DNA from: Fistulifera solaris
Lineage: Eukaryota > Bacillariophyta > Bacillariophyceae > Naviculales > Stauroneidaceae
Assembly (NCBI GenBank): GCA_030295235.1
Contig: AP026136.1
Coordinates: 868,001-932,000 of the forward strand
Length of the DNA stretch: 64,000 nt
Direction: 5' to 3'
Shown one piece after another: positions 41,179 to 54,214 of this stretch (positions within the stretch are counted from its first letter, which is position 1; each line of letters opens with the position of its first letter). The position numbers were made by a program, and so were the translations under genes. The notes under the pieces were generated by a model. That model was not told where the DNA came from and did not search any database. It saw only the letters and a list, made by a program, of their open reading frames with translations.

Positions 41179-43428
41179 ATGAATATAATTTTTATTCGTC
41201 GTTGTTCGAAGAGCGTAGCGACGATGCAAACCATTCGGAACCGCTCTTCACGCTCCGGCGGGCTAAGCACGAATTGCGAACCGTTGTTGCAATCAAAGCC
41301 TTCCAATTCAAAGAATAAAGGAACTCTTAGAAAGCGCAGAAGAATATTAAATATCGGCTCTCCGCAAATGATAAACGCAGCAAATACAAAGACGCAAGTA
41401 AAGGCGATCGCTCCTCTAGTTGAGTCAAAGGCCCCAGCGATCTCGAGTGAAATTCGGGTCCTTCTGTATACAACATGTTACAATGTCATCGATGGCGTAA
41501 CTCTAACGATCCGGAAGCTTGAAGAGGAGATCTTGGCGGCTGGTCATCACGTATGTATACTGTCAACTGCCTCTGGTGACCCCGCGAATACAAACATGGA
41601 CGGAGTACATCCTAATAGGCGCGTTGTATTTATCGATGACTCTGTACCTATTCCCTTCCTGCACGATGAAAACAACCCAGATTTGACGTATCATGTCGGT
41701 TTCGCTTTGTCGCGGTCGGTTCGAGCACAGATTGAAGAGTTTGAGCCAAGCATTATTCACATTACTGTTCCAGACTGCACAGGATGCCACTTAATTCAAT
41801 ATGCTCGAGAGAAGGAACTCCCGATCATGGGAACATATCACTCGAACATTCCTGAATATATGGAGCATTACCCAGGTTTATCATGGTTGAAAATCATTCT
41901 GGGTCGCTACTTCCGGCATCAATATAACTTCTTGCAGACCCTGTATGTCCCCACTCCTTACATTCAAAAACGTCTCGTTGACTCCTACAAGATGGACAGT
42001 GTTACCAATCTCGGCATTTGGGGCCGGGGTGTCGATATCAACAGCTTTCACCCCTACCACCGTTCCCTGAAGTACCGTCACAGCCTTGGCATTCCCGATG
42101 ATTGCCCTGTGATATGTTGGGTGGGCCGATTAGTCTCGGAAAAGCGCCCCGATATCTTCGCCAACGTTGTTCGCCGTCTCCATTCCACCGGTGTGAACTT
42201 TCACGCGCTTGTGATTGGTGCGGGTGCGTGCGAAGACGAGATCAAGCAACTGCCGAACACGACGTTTTGCGGCTGGATGAACATGTCAGAACTGGCGGTT
42301 GCGTACGCTTCATCCGATGTATTCTTGTTTCCTTCTGCAGTTGAGACCTTTGGTAACGTCACCCTCGAGGCTGCGTCCAGTGGACTGCCTGTTGTAGTGG
42401 AAGAGGGGTGCTCTGGCCATCTAGTTAGTCAAGGAGTCAATGGCTTTGCTTGCCCAGAGGGTGACTCCGATGCGTTTTATGAGGCAACACTCCAGCTCGT
42501 TACGGACGCCAAGCTTCGAGACGCATGTAAAATTGCCAGCAGAGAAATCGCTGAGACTATGGAAAAGCGGTCGGTGGTACGGGCCATGTTAGACAACTAT
42601 GCCCAAGTCACCGATCAGTTCTACATCGAATACGGTGGTTACCATGCCAATCGCGACCGTGTGTATCGCAAGCCAAACTCATTTGTCGCCGGAAACCACC
42701 CTAGGCCGCTTATCTTTGTCATGGTGGAGTATCTAACGATCGTGCTGTTTCAAGTCATTTGGAACATGACCAACTTTTTCATGTCCATGCAAGAAATGAT
42801 GCTTTCGTTCGCAGGTTTTGCCAATGTGAGCCATCATATTCCTCAGCAGCTACCATTTCACAGCGTTTACGTGAGCTCGATCGAAGAAACGGTTGGAATG
42901 TCAACTGAAAGCGAAAGAAGTTCAAGCTCAGGGTCGCCAAGGAGTTCTGTTCCGTCTGATAGCCAATCTCATCAGACTGATGGATCAAGTCCTTCCATGT
43001 CACGCATCTCTTCAAGTAGTTTAGCCGACTCCACAACAGAATGCAATAACAGCATCAGTGATGACGAGCTATCTGAGACCGAAGAGGGTGTCCTTGGTCA
43101 CCAGGCGTGTGCTCCCGAGTTCAACTGCGCCCGCGTTGATGGACGCAGGTTCAGTCATGGTGTTGCTTCGGTGTTTGTAACGTTTGTCGAGTTCCAATGT
43201 CTAATGGAGAGTCACATCCGCAATGCGGTCAGTGGCTGCTGTATTCCGACTTTCAAACGGGCAGTCAAACGCAAGAACAGTAGTGGCGACCTACAGCATC
43301 TAGTTGAAGACTCAACTCACGGAAGACCGCTTCGAAGTCGACTGGATATGTCTGGCTTGATTCAGCCAGATGGCCACCGTTTGCGCCGACAAAATCACCA
43401 TACCTTGGAAAGTATTACCACGGTATAG
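41179..43428 (+). CDS. GT4-family glycosyltransferase, SQD2/MgtA-like
   Basis: Retaining GT-B transferase, 749 residues from the first in-frame ATG (41179). The N-terminal Rossmann domain starts VLLYTTCYNVIDGVT (near 90), with HITVPDCTG and YHSNIPEYMEHYPG, as in sulfoquinovosyl or GDP-mannose-dependent transferases. The donor domain has ICWVGRLVSEKRPDIF, and ETFGNVTLEAASSGLPVV with the E-x7-E signature. After about 480 a hydrophobic segment (FVMVEYLTIVLFQVIWNM) suggests membrane attachment. The last 200 residues are Ser-rich and disordered. The N-terminus is basic without a clear plastid signal. Lipid sugar transfer is a reasonable guess, but the acceptor is unknown. Single exon. Confidence 0.88.
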   Translation: MNIIFIRRCSKSVATMQTIRNRSSRSGGLSTNCEPLLQSKPSNSKNKGTLRKRRRILNIGSPQMINAANTKTQVKAIAPLVESKAPAISSEIRVLLYTTCYNVIDGVTLTIRKLEEEILAAGHHVCILSTASGDPANTNMDGVHPNRRVVFIDDSVPIPFLHDENNPDLTYHVGFALSRSVRAQIEEFEPSIIHITVPDCTGCHLIQYAREKELPIMGTYHSNIPEYMEHYPGLSWLKIILGRYFRHQYNFLQTLYVPTPYIQKRLVDSYKMDSVTNLGIWGRGVDINSFHPYHRSLKYRHSLGIPDDCPVICWVGRLVSEKRPDIFANVVRRLHSTGVNFHALVIGAGACEDEIKQLPNTTFCGWMNMSELAVAYASSDVFLFPSAVETFGNVTLEAASSGLPVVVEEGCSGHLVSQGVNGFACPEGDSDAFYEATLQLVTDAKLRDACKIASREIAETMEKRSVVRAMLDNYAQVTDQFYIEYGGYHANRDRVYRKPNSFVAGNHPRPLIFVMVEYLTIVLFQVIWNMTNFFMSMQEMMLSFAGFANVSHHIPQQLPFHSVYVSSIEETVGMSTESERSSSSGSPRSSVPSDSQSHQTDGSSPSMSRISSSSLADSTTECNNSISDDELSETEEGVLGHQACAPEFNCARVDGRRFSHGVASVFVTFVEFQCLMESHIRNAVSGCCIPTFKRAVKRKNSSGDLQHLVEDSTHGRPLRSRLDMSGLIQPDGHRLRRQNHHTLESITTV

Positions 43429-45663
<2,235 letters not shown>

Positions 45664-46044
45664 AGATTTCTTGCTCTAGATGTGAAAAAATTGACGTTTT
45701 GTAGCTATTCCCTGCCTATTTTAATGCAAACTACTGGTATCGCTTGTGCCTAGCTTCTCTCTACTAACTACTGAGTGTATTACGTGACCTGATGGTTACG
45801 CCTGAGGTCAGACATTGCTTTAGGCTCTACGGAAGTATTAGCTATTGGGGTTTCTAGTACCGGTACCGGTACCGGTACTCGTCCGAAGCAAAGTTAGATG
45901 AGCTGAGTCACGTGGGGTCGTGCGCCGGACAGGCGCTCGAATTGTTTCGCGTGGTCGTTTATGTTGACCACAAAATAAAATAAATCGTTTCTTTCTGGAA
46001 AGGGAATCGTCGCCTTCGTAATAGTCAAGACAAACCTTTCAACA
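45664..46044. other. Intergenic with GGTACC palindrome array
   Basis: About 380 bases. (GGTACC)n-type palindrome at about 45857-45880. No gene. Confidence 0.4.
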
Positions 46045-48384
46045 ATGTTTTTCAGATATAAAAACATATTACGCGATCAGTGCTCACAGTTTGCGAAACT
46101 GTCGGCGGCAAGGTCTTACCCTTGCGGAATGACGACTACTGCCTCCCAGAGACGACTCAACGGGACAGCGCCATCGCCACGCTTTTGGGTACCCCCAGCT
46201 TATCAAGGAGGATTGCGGACTAGTGAGGCGTATGAAAAACGCAGAGGCGGCAAGAAATCACGAGATGTCAAAGGCCGGAATGAAAAAGGTAGACCTTCTA
46301 GTTTGAAGGTTAAGAAGAAACGTAATCTGGAGGACGGGGCGGCGTTGTTGACAAACGTTTTTGAAGAGAAAAAGGCGCGGTTTACGGAGACTTGCAGCAA
46401 TCTTTTACTTTTCTCTCGTCAGTACAAAGATCATCTTGCTCATGGATCCGTGTCTGCGGTAGACACAAAGATTACTATGCCGTCCACATCGACGACGTTT
46501 CTTACCAAACAACTGAAGGATGCTTTCCATGATATACATAGCACTGAGACTACGCTCACGTGGAATCATATTATCAGCACCGAGATGATTTTTCGGGAAA
46601 TATCAGTAGCTCTTCAAGAAGCGATCGTTTTGTGTACCTTCTTAGCGAAAGAAGAAAAGTCACTAGTGAAACGCAAAGAATATGCGGATCTAGCAGAATT
46701 CGCCTTGTCTTCGCTGCTTTCCCTTCGATCAGAACGTGCCTTGCTGGTGAAGTCTGTGTACAACTGGAGTTCGAATGTCTCTCCGCCCTATCATCGCAAA
46801 CAAACAAAGTCATCGTCCATTAAAGCTTGGGTAGCCACTCTGTTTGAAACGGCAGCCAGAGATAATCCCGAAGCGGGGCCTTACACGCAAGCACTTCAGA
46901 TGTCTGGCTCCTTTGCACACGAAGATCATTCCCTAGGAGTTTCGCAATCCATGTTTCTCGCAGTTATGGAAAGCATTGTTTCGACTATTCCGAGCTTTAG
47001 ACTGGATAGTATGACATTGGATCCGCTGATCTCGCTTGAGAATGGTAATGAAACTGTACACCGCCTTGTGAATTTGTTGGACAAGATTCCTTCTCCAGAT
47101 TTGGAGCACAGTGAATTGTTTGCGTTTACAATGTCAATCTTTGCCAGCGTGGGAACACTGGAGAGTGCCCGAAACAGTTTTGACTATTATCGACGGTATA
47201 ATCACATTATACCATTTTCTTTGGTCTTGAATGCATATTGCGAAGCAGCGAGACGAGAAGAAGATCATGACCTTTCTAATTTGATCGCGGATGAGTGTTT
47301 TAATCTCGTTCAGCAGGAATGGGACGAAAGCTTACCAGAAGAGCCAGTAGATGGGGTGAATCATCTTTGCTTGTCGCTGGAATGTGTTTTCTTGGCGAGA
47401 GGGGGAACAGAACTTGACATGTGTGACCGTGTTGAAACACTAGTGAGGCGCGTTTTAACAAATGAAGAGTATGACAGCATTTTGAGCGATGCAAAAACTC
47501 AGAATGTGGTGTTACCGCCGGAAGGTCCTACCATCCATCTTCTGGACTGTCTAATCAAAGTGTTAGGAAGTTGCCAGGAAGAGCAACGCATCAGACGCGC
47601 GCAAAAATTGCTGGATTACTTGCTGTATTATACAGGGTGGGGAGGAGCGACGCCATTGTTTCCGAGCACTGGTGCATGCAACCAGCTACTAGATGGTTTG
47701 TGTTGGCTACATCGAGGTCAGCCACAGGCCGTACATGAGGAAATAAAAGGAATGACTTGGAATACGCTTTGTCGCTCCTAAACTTCATGCAGACAACAGG
47801 TAAAAGGTGTTGCTGGCCGACCGACTCCACTTTCCAGTCCATTTTTAGGCTGTTGTCGAGTGTGGCTCCCGACGACCTTGGCGAACAATCGGAGTATGTG
47901 CTTTCAAACATGGAAATGAGAAATCCAATTTCTTCTGATCCCATTCACATATCCCTAGCAATGTATCATAGAGTGATTGGTTGTTGGGTGGAGGTGGCGA
48001 ACAAAAAGAGAACAACTGGCAAAGCTTTTGAAAGATGCATGTTTCTTCTCGAACAAATGGAGATCCAGTCGATGCCCCTACTTTTAACGGAAAAGAAATA
48101 CGTACCGCAAGCGTCAAAGGTCTTTATCACACTGAGTTACAGCCGACGGTGCGAACATACAAGCTTATTTTTGGCATTTTTCAAACAGAAGCAAGTAATG
48201 TTGGCGGTGAACTAAGCGAGAACTCGGAGCGGCTCTTTTTGCTCTTGTCGATAGTATCAACTTGCGTGGTATACTAGCGAGCGAACCTTCGCTAAGGAGG
48301 CGTGTCAGGAATTGTGTACAACTTATAGCGCGCGAATCGGAGGAGAAGCGTCGCATCCAAACATTACTTGAAGATTTGAAATAA
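46045..48384 (+). CDS. Pentatricopeptide-repeat-like organellar protein (three frame breaks)
   Basis: Predicted RNA-binding helical-repeat protein. Starts at ATG 46045 with a basic mitochondrial-type leader (MFFRYKNILRD). A Lys/Arg-rich segment follows, then many 35-residue-type helical pairs, such as IIPFSLVLNAYCEAARREED, YHRVIGCWVEVANKK and RTYKLIFGIFQTEAS, typical of PPR proteins although degenerate. The frame changes near 47753 (GACTTGG), 48060 (GGAGATCC) and T5 48236-48240. One added base at each, in or beside a homopolymer, gives 780 residues ending ...QTLLEDLK. A single-strand RNA-processing role in mitochondria is inferred. Confidence 0.7.
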
Positions 48385-48442
48385 AGACCATAAATGTCAC
48401 TGAAACGCAGTCGACTAAATTAAGAACCTATTCAATTCAGTA

Positions 48443-49524
48443 CTATGAAAGTGCGCCTTGGCACGGGTCTGGTATTTCATCGAAAGGACAAGAACGGTAC
48501 TTGTCGCCATTTCTTTTCACTACACTTCGAACTTCGTGCTCTAGGCTGAGAATAGGCCCTGCTTCTGGTTGGTAAGGGTCGACGATATCAAGAATGCGAA
48601 ACATGCAATCATCTATCGCCTGATCGAGTGTGTATGCCTGTCGTTTGAAGCGTGGGTTGACGTACACCAACTTCAGTGCATCGGCTTTTCTATAGCTCTC
48701 GCTAAAGTCGGCCAGATAAATCGAAATGTGTGGACCGTAGTTTGAGGGAAAGCTAGAATAGCCCGATGCCAGCTCTTGTTGTTCGTCACGCAAGTCAACA
48801 TGTAAAACAACAGAATCGTCCGTCGGGTTAGGCGCAAAAGTAAGCGTTTGAAAAGGCCCGACGGAGACCACCACCGATTGTGAAGAACATTGGAGAATCG
48901 GAGCCCCCATGATCTCTTCATAAAAGCGAGCAATTCCCTGCATGCTACAACCCGGAGGCGTATGAATGGTCAAATCACGTAGAGCTAAGCCATCTTTTCC
49001 TTGGATCCTGGCTGCAATCCTCGTGAATCCATTTCAGCGTTGTCACCTTGCACGATTCGAAAAACATTGCCCCATGGATCGTCCACCGAAAGGCTTTCGT
49101 CGTCCTCGACTCGCACAGCAAACTTGGTCTCTTGAAGCAAATGCTTAACTTTGTCATAACGATGCAAGACCGTGGATAGATTGGGATACGATAATGTAAT
49201 GACGCCATTCAAAACTTGTGCATCGGGTTTTCCTTCCGGCAAGTGAAACTGATTTGCACCAATGTTGGCCCATAGTGTTTTTCGACCTTGAACTATATTT
49301 TCTTGTTTCCGCGGATCAACGGCACAATTCAAAAAATCAAAGTAGAATGCTTTCAACCAATCGTGTCGGCCTTTCTCGTGATTGATATTGAGATGATCTA
49401 GAATGAGAATGTTGCCTACAGGTTGCTGTGTTCTTGGTAGATGTTTGGATGATTGACTCGCCGAAAGAGCGTACGTGTGCGATACCACAGCTGCTAAGAA
49501 CACCAGAAACATTGAAGAGACCAT
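48443..49524 (-). CDS. Secretory or plastid VOC (glyoxalase-like) protein
   Basis: Begins at ATG 49524 with a signal peptide (MFLVFLAAVVSHTYA|LSAS). Two tandem VOC folds follow. The first runs from NILILDHLNINH through VRVEDDESLSVDDPWGNVFRIV. The second starts ALRDLTIHTPPGCSM and contains FYEEIMGAPI. The frame changes between them in GGATCCAAGGAAAAG (48991-49010). One added base gives LQPG then IQGKDGLALRDL and a 360-residue protein. VOC enzymes range from glyoxalases to dioxygenases. The metal ligands are not obvious here, so the reaction is unknown. Confidence 0.75.
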
Positions 49525-50260
49525 TATTGGTTGAAAGAGGGTGCCGAGACTTTGTTGATGGTCTCAACAACTAGTACCTTTGGTTTTTGACAAATACAAC
49601 AACGCGGTCGTGATCTTTCCGGGACTGTAAATTAATTGAGTCAAGGACGGTCGCTTCCTGCTTGCAATGCCTATGGAAAGAAGCAAGTCTTTCTGTCTTT
49701 CTCTCTCTAATCAACAAATTACTTGTAAGGCACCCCGAGCTTTTTTGTTGTTTTCTTAGTGCTAGCAGAGTTCCTTACCTCATGACTAAAAAATGCAGTT
49801 CTGGTAAAAACGAACAACACATTGGACCATAGTAATTGTTAGATGAAATTCGACATTACTTTCTACGTCGACTATCGAAGGGTAGATCGACGAGGCAGCA
49901 AGCATCTATACTTTGCAACTCTAGATAAATAAGTATATCATGTCCAGGTGAAAAAGGTTGATCATCGCTTTTGTAGGAACACTAAACGGTATTAACACTT
50001 TACCAAGCTCATGACTGAATAGGAAATACCTTTGCACTCTGTCCGTCTGTCCTTCTGGGCGTCGCCGTTTGAATTCGGACGAGCTGCATTTTTCGCATTG
50101 TGGTTTTTCGTGCCAAAAACCTTTCCCCGCTTTTGTCTCTATTTTATACTTTCGTGTTGTATTTCGGAGTTGGACCTTGTATCATGAGATTTTATTTGTT
50201 TCAACAGGAAGAAAAACGAAGTTGCTGCGCGTGAACGATTGAAAGTAACAGAAAAGTGGA
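49525..50260. promoter_or_regulatory. Divergent 5' region
   Basis: About 740 bases between divergent starts, with CT-rich tracts near 49690-49710 and a weak, partial GACT-type motif (49777-49800). No gene. Confidence 0.4.
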
Positions 50261-53200
50261 ATGAAAGCGGTCTGGAGTTGCATTGGTTCTGGCTTTCTGT
50301 TCTTGCCCGCAATGATACGAGGCGTCGGCAGTTTTCGAGGCCATTGTGCTGCGCTCGCCAGGCCTTTACAAGAGAATACAAGAGTTATTTCTATACTTGT
50401 ACGTGCCTCTTCAACGTATTCGAATGACGATGAAGATGAATTGCTGACTATTCAGCGACGCATTGCACAGTTAAATGGTGGAAATAAAGTTAATTTGAAA
50501 AGCCCCAAGCAAGTTTCTCATGCCATTTTCGGGGATAAACGGAGTACCGAAAAGAAAGTGTTGGAACTTGCTGCGAAAGGGATGATCGCTGGATTGGATA
50601 CATCTCGGCAGGAACTGGCTAGGCTCGTATTACGATATCGGGAGTTGATCAGCACTACTTCCTTGGTTGCCAGAGTCGACAATTTTCAACGACGGAGCAT
50701 GTCGACTGCTGTTTATAATAGTGTTTCCGGTAGTGATGCTTTCGAAAGCGGGTCGGATACGATCGCTGAAAATTCACCGTTAATACCGAATGAACATTAT
50801 TCTACCGATCCCCTCGATCAACGATCTCCTTTCGAGTTGGCTGTGCACAACTTGTTTCTGAATAAGAAATCAAAGGTATCTCATCAGTGGCGAGAACCAC
50901 TATTGCAACTCAGGCGGCCTTCTTCTAAGGCGCTCGTGTTGCAATTGGATTCGGGACAGTGTCCGATGGGGTTTGATCCTTTAGCACAACCATTCGATTC
51001 TCTTCGGGGAAGCATGGATACTTTGGAAGAAGAAGCGACTAGGACTACTACAGCGGGCAAAAGGGCTCGTTCCTGGGTTTCTGTCGAGAGCAGAAAGAGA
51101 AATACCCAGACTGTGTGCTGTTGACAAGATGCGGTGATTTTTACGAAGCGTTCGGAATTGATGCCATTATGCTCGTCGAACACTGTGGACTGAATTCTAT
51201 GGCTGGTAAAGCAAGAGCTGGATGTCCGATACGGAACGTTCAAGGAACAATAGACGGTCTTACGAACCAAGGATTCCGTGTTGCTGTGTATGAGGAAGGG
51301 ACTGACACGGACGCATCATCTGGGGCTGGAGCTTCAGCGGGTGCAAAGTCGCGGATCAAGCATCGCTTCCTCTCTCAAATTGTATCTCCTGCTTCGCCGA
51401 CGTATCTTTATGACTTGGTGCTGTCTGGAACAGCTGACACCTTGGCTATGGCAGCTCCCTCTCGCCCATACGTCGGTGTACTTTCGCTGGCGTCGGGATA
51501 CACTCTGGTCGAAGTCTCTACCGAGGAAAGGAGCGTAAGAGTATCAGAACGGCTGACGGCCGAAGCTGTGGCCTGTAGGATTGCGGCATACCCTCCTACA
51601 GATCCGTTGATGTATATGCCTACTCTCACTGAATATGCTGCAAAGCGATCAGGTTACTCGCTTCCATTTCTACCGACCAGGCGGCATGGCGAATTTGACT
51701 CGGGCTTGCGGCTGCGCATGCAAATAATTCCACCAATGCTATATCCTGAAGCTCGGCCTGGCGTTACCGACGTTGAGCGTGCCAAGGATATCGTTTTAAC
51801 AACCCTTCTCCGTGCGACCGGAAGTCGAGATGACACTGACAACCAGCAAGGTAATGTTGCAATAGCTGATTACACCCTTTTCGAGTCGTCGGATACTCTT
51901 GGGATGGAAAAAGTTACGTACACGAATCCGTTGTACGTAGAAACTGCAACTCAGCTGGGATTGATGAATGACCCTACGATACCATCCCTGATTGCCTCTG
52001 TTTTGCCGCACTCGGCCCCTGCCTCAACGCGCCGTTTTCTTCGGCGTCTGCTTCTGAACCCGCCGCCTCCGACGGTATCCGACTCATTGCGGAATTTGGT
52101 TCGCTTCTTAAAGAAAGACTTTCATAACTCTCTCCCTCCACTTACAGTGTAAGCCAAATGATCCGTTTTGTATGTCTTGTCCATTGCCTTACCTGTGTGC
52201 GTCTTGCGTTTTTCAGACCTCCACTAGGAAAGATGTTGTCGCTTTTGAGGGCTGGACAAGCAAGTGCGCAAGTTTTTGGTGAACTGCTAAATGTTTTGCA
52301 TGGAACAATTACTGCGCTTGACTTCTTTGAACGAGAGCCCCAAGTCCTAGACTCGTTCCTTACGCTGATTCAGTATGAAAGTGGTTTAGCAGCTGATGCA
52401 CCGTCACTACGTAAACGCTGCGCTGATGCAATTGAATCCATACAGAATGTGCTTAGCCCACTTCATCATAGGAGGTCATCTCCGTCCGTCATGCTGGGAA
52501 AAGCTGATATGTTCAGTGATTCCTGGAAGGTAATTCCTCAATCCTTCTTCGAAAGAAATGAAGCTTCTTGGCGAGGTCGTGTGCACGAAGAGGCCGTTGC
52601 AGAGGCGTATCACGCTGTCAGTGAATGTTCGAAAAAGTTGGCCGAAGTGGTTGCCGAAGATTTCTGGGGCTCAAGTATCCAAAGCCTCAGTAAACTGGAG
52701 AACATTCGCAATCCTGTTGTGCAAGATATCTTCAACAATCTGATTGCTCTTAAGGAGATCCCGAAGTTTTGTTCTGGCAGCGACAAAAGCAGGTATTTCC
52801 ATCCAAGAGATCGAAACGGAAAACTATTGAAGACTCGCTATACTACTGAGGCTGTGCAATTGGCCCTGGCGGACTATATCGCTGCTTGCGACGCAGCCTG
52901 TAGCGAGGTTTCTTCTGTACTCGTGCAATTGAGTAGAACGCTCCATGATGGAGGTCATCTTCCTGCGATCGTTCAAGCATCCCATGCCAATCTTGTTCTT
53001 TCGTGTGCATACTTTCACGCATGTCAGGCCAACAGGTTGGGATGGAATGTCGCCGAAACATTTGAACCCACTCCCAAGAAAGAATTCGCTCTTTCGTTGA
53101 AGGGCATGTGGCCCTACTGGATTGATAAATCGAATGCAGTTGCCAACTCTTTCGATTTATCAGGGATCTATATATTAACTGCACCAAACATGAGCGGTAA

Positions 53201-54109
53201 GAGTACGCTAATGCGATCGGCCGCTGCCGGTGCGCTCCTAACAGCCTGCGGCCTTTGTGCCCCGGTTGAATGTGGATCGGAAATACGGCGTTTCGACAAC
53301 ATTTTTGTGCGTGGAGCATCTTCTGATATTCCGACTGAACAAAAATCTGCATTTGGAGCTGAAATGGGCGACATCGCGGCCATGCTTCGTTGTTGTGGCC
53401 CAAAGTCCCTCGTATTTGTGGACGAGCTTGGGCGGGGGACATCCCCCGAGAGGGAACTCGTCTTGCTGGAGCAATAGTCGAATCGATGGCAAACGCAGGT
53501 ATAAGTGGAATATTTGCAACGCATTTGCATGATATCCTTCAGTTACCTTTGAATTGTTGGAATACCGTGGCCCTCAAACGTATGGCCGTCGACGAAAGAC
53601 AATCATCCTCTGCTAGATGGACGTTTAAATTGGAAGATGGTGTTTGTACGAATTCAATGGCACTTGAGACTGCTGCACACTTTGGTTTGCCGTCATCCAT
53701 CATTCAGCGGGCTCAAGAGCTCTCCTACTTCGACATTCCTTCTGATAATGCTGGGTCAACTAAAAATTATGATATCGAACAAGGCTCCGTCTCAACGCTA
53801 CAGGATGTTGTGCCCGTTGCAGAGAGTATAACTCAGCAATCGAGCATCATTATTCCTCCAGCATATCATCCGCCTGCTTCCTTGGATGGGCGGTCTACTG
53901 TTTATATATTGGAGCTCGATTCGACCCCTCGAAAGTATTACGTTGGTGAAACAGATGATGTTAGATCGAGATTATTGCAGCATCGTAGAAAAGGAGGAAT
54001 GTGGTCTAATATGACTGCTATCGTCTTGCCAGCTCCAGGGGGCAAATCTCAGGCACGTGTTTGGGAGAGTCGTCTCACCCAGTCACTGGCGAGCAAAGGA
54101 TTCTTTTAG
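50261..54109 (+). CDS. MSH1-type MutS with C-terminal GIY-YIG nuclease
   Basis: Organellar mismatch-repair/recombination-surveillance protein. Starts at ATG 50261; a second ATG (50312) opens a basic transit-like leader. Residues 65-100 carry VNLKSPKQVSHAIFG, a motif familiar from the nuclease/polymerase-A region. The MutS mismatch domain begins LLTRCGDFYEAFG. A 68-nt intron (52149-52216) separates the connector from the lever/clamp. The ATPase has APNMSGKSTLMRS and FVDELGRGTSP. The C-terminal 80 residues form GIY-YIG: VYILELDSTPRKYYVGET. The frame breaks in A4 51059-51062 and C5 53443-53447. One added base each gives 1260 residues. This domain order is that of plant MSH1. Confidence 0.92.
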
Positions 54110-54214
54110 TGAGTGTTAGCGACGGAAGGTCCATCAGATCTAGTAACATAAATGGAAGCTACTTAGAAGCAAACTAAAAATATCGGTCGCAAGTTCACTA
54201 CCAAAAAAATCGGA

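Noticed and set aside
52843-53442. 199-codon minus-strand frame inside MSH1
   Set aside because: Antiparallel to conserved MutS motifs; no independent evidence.
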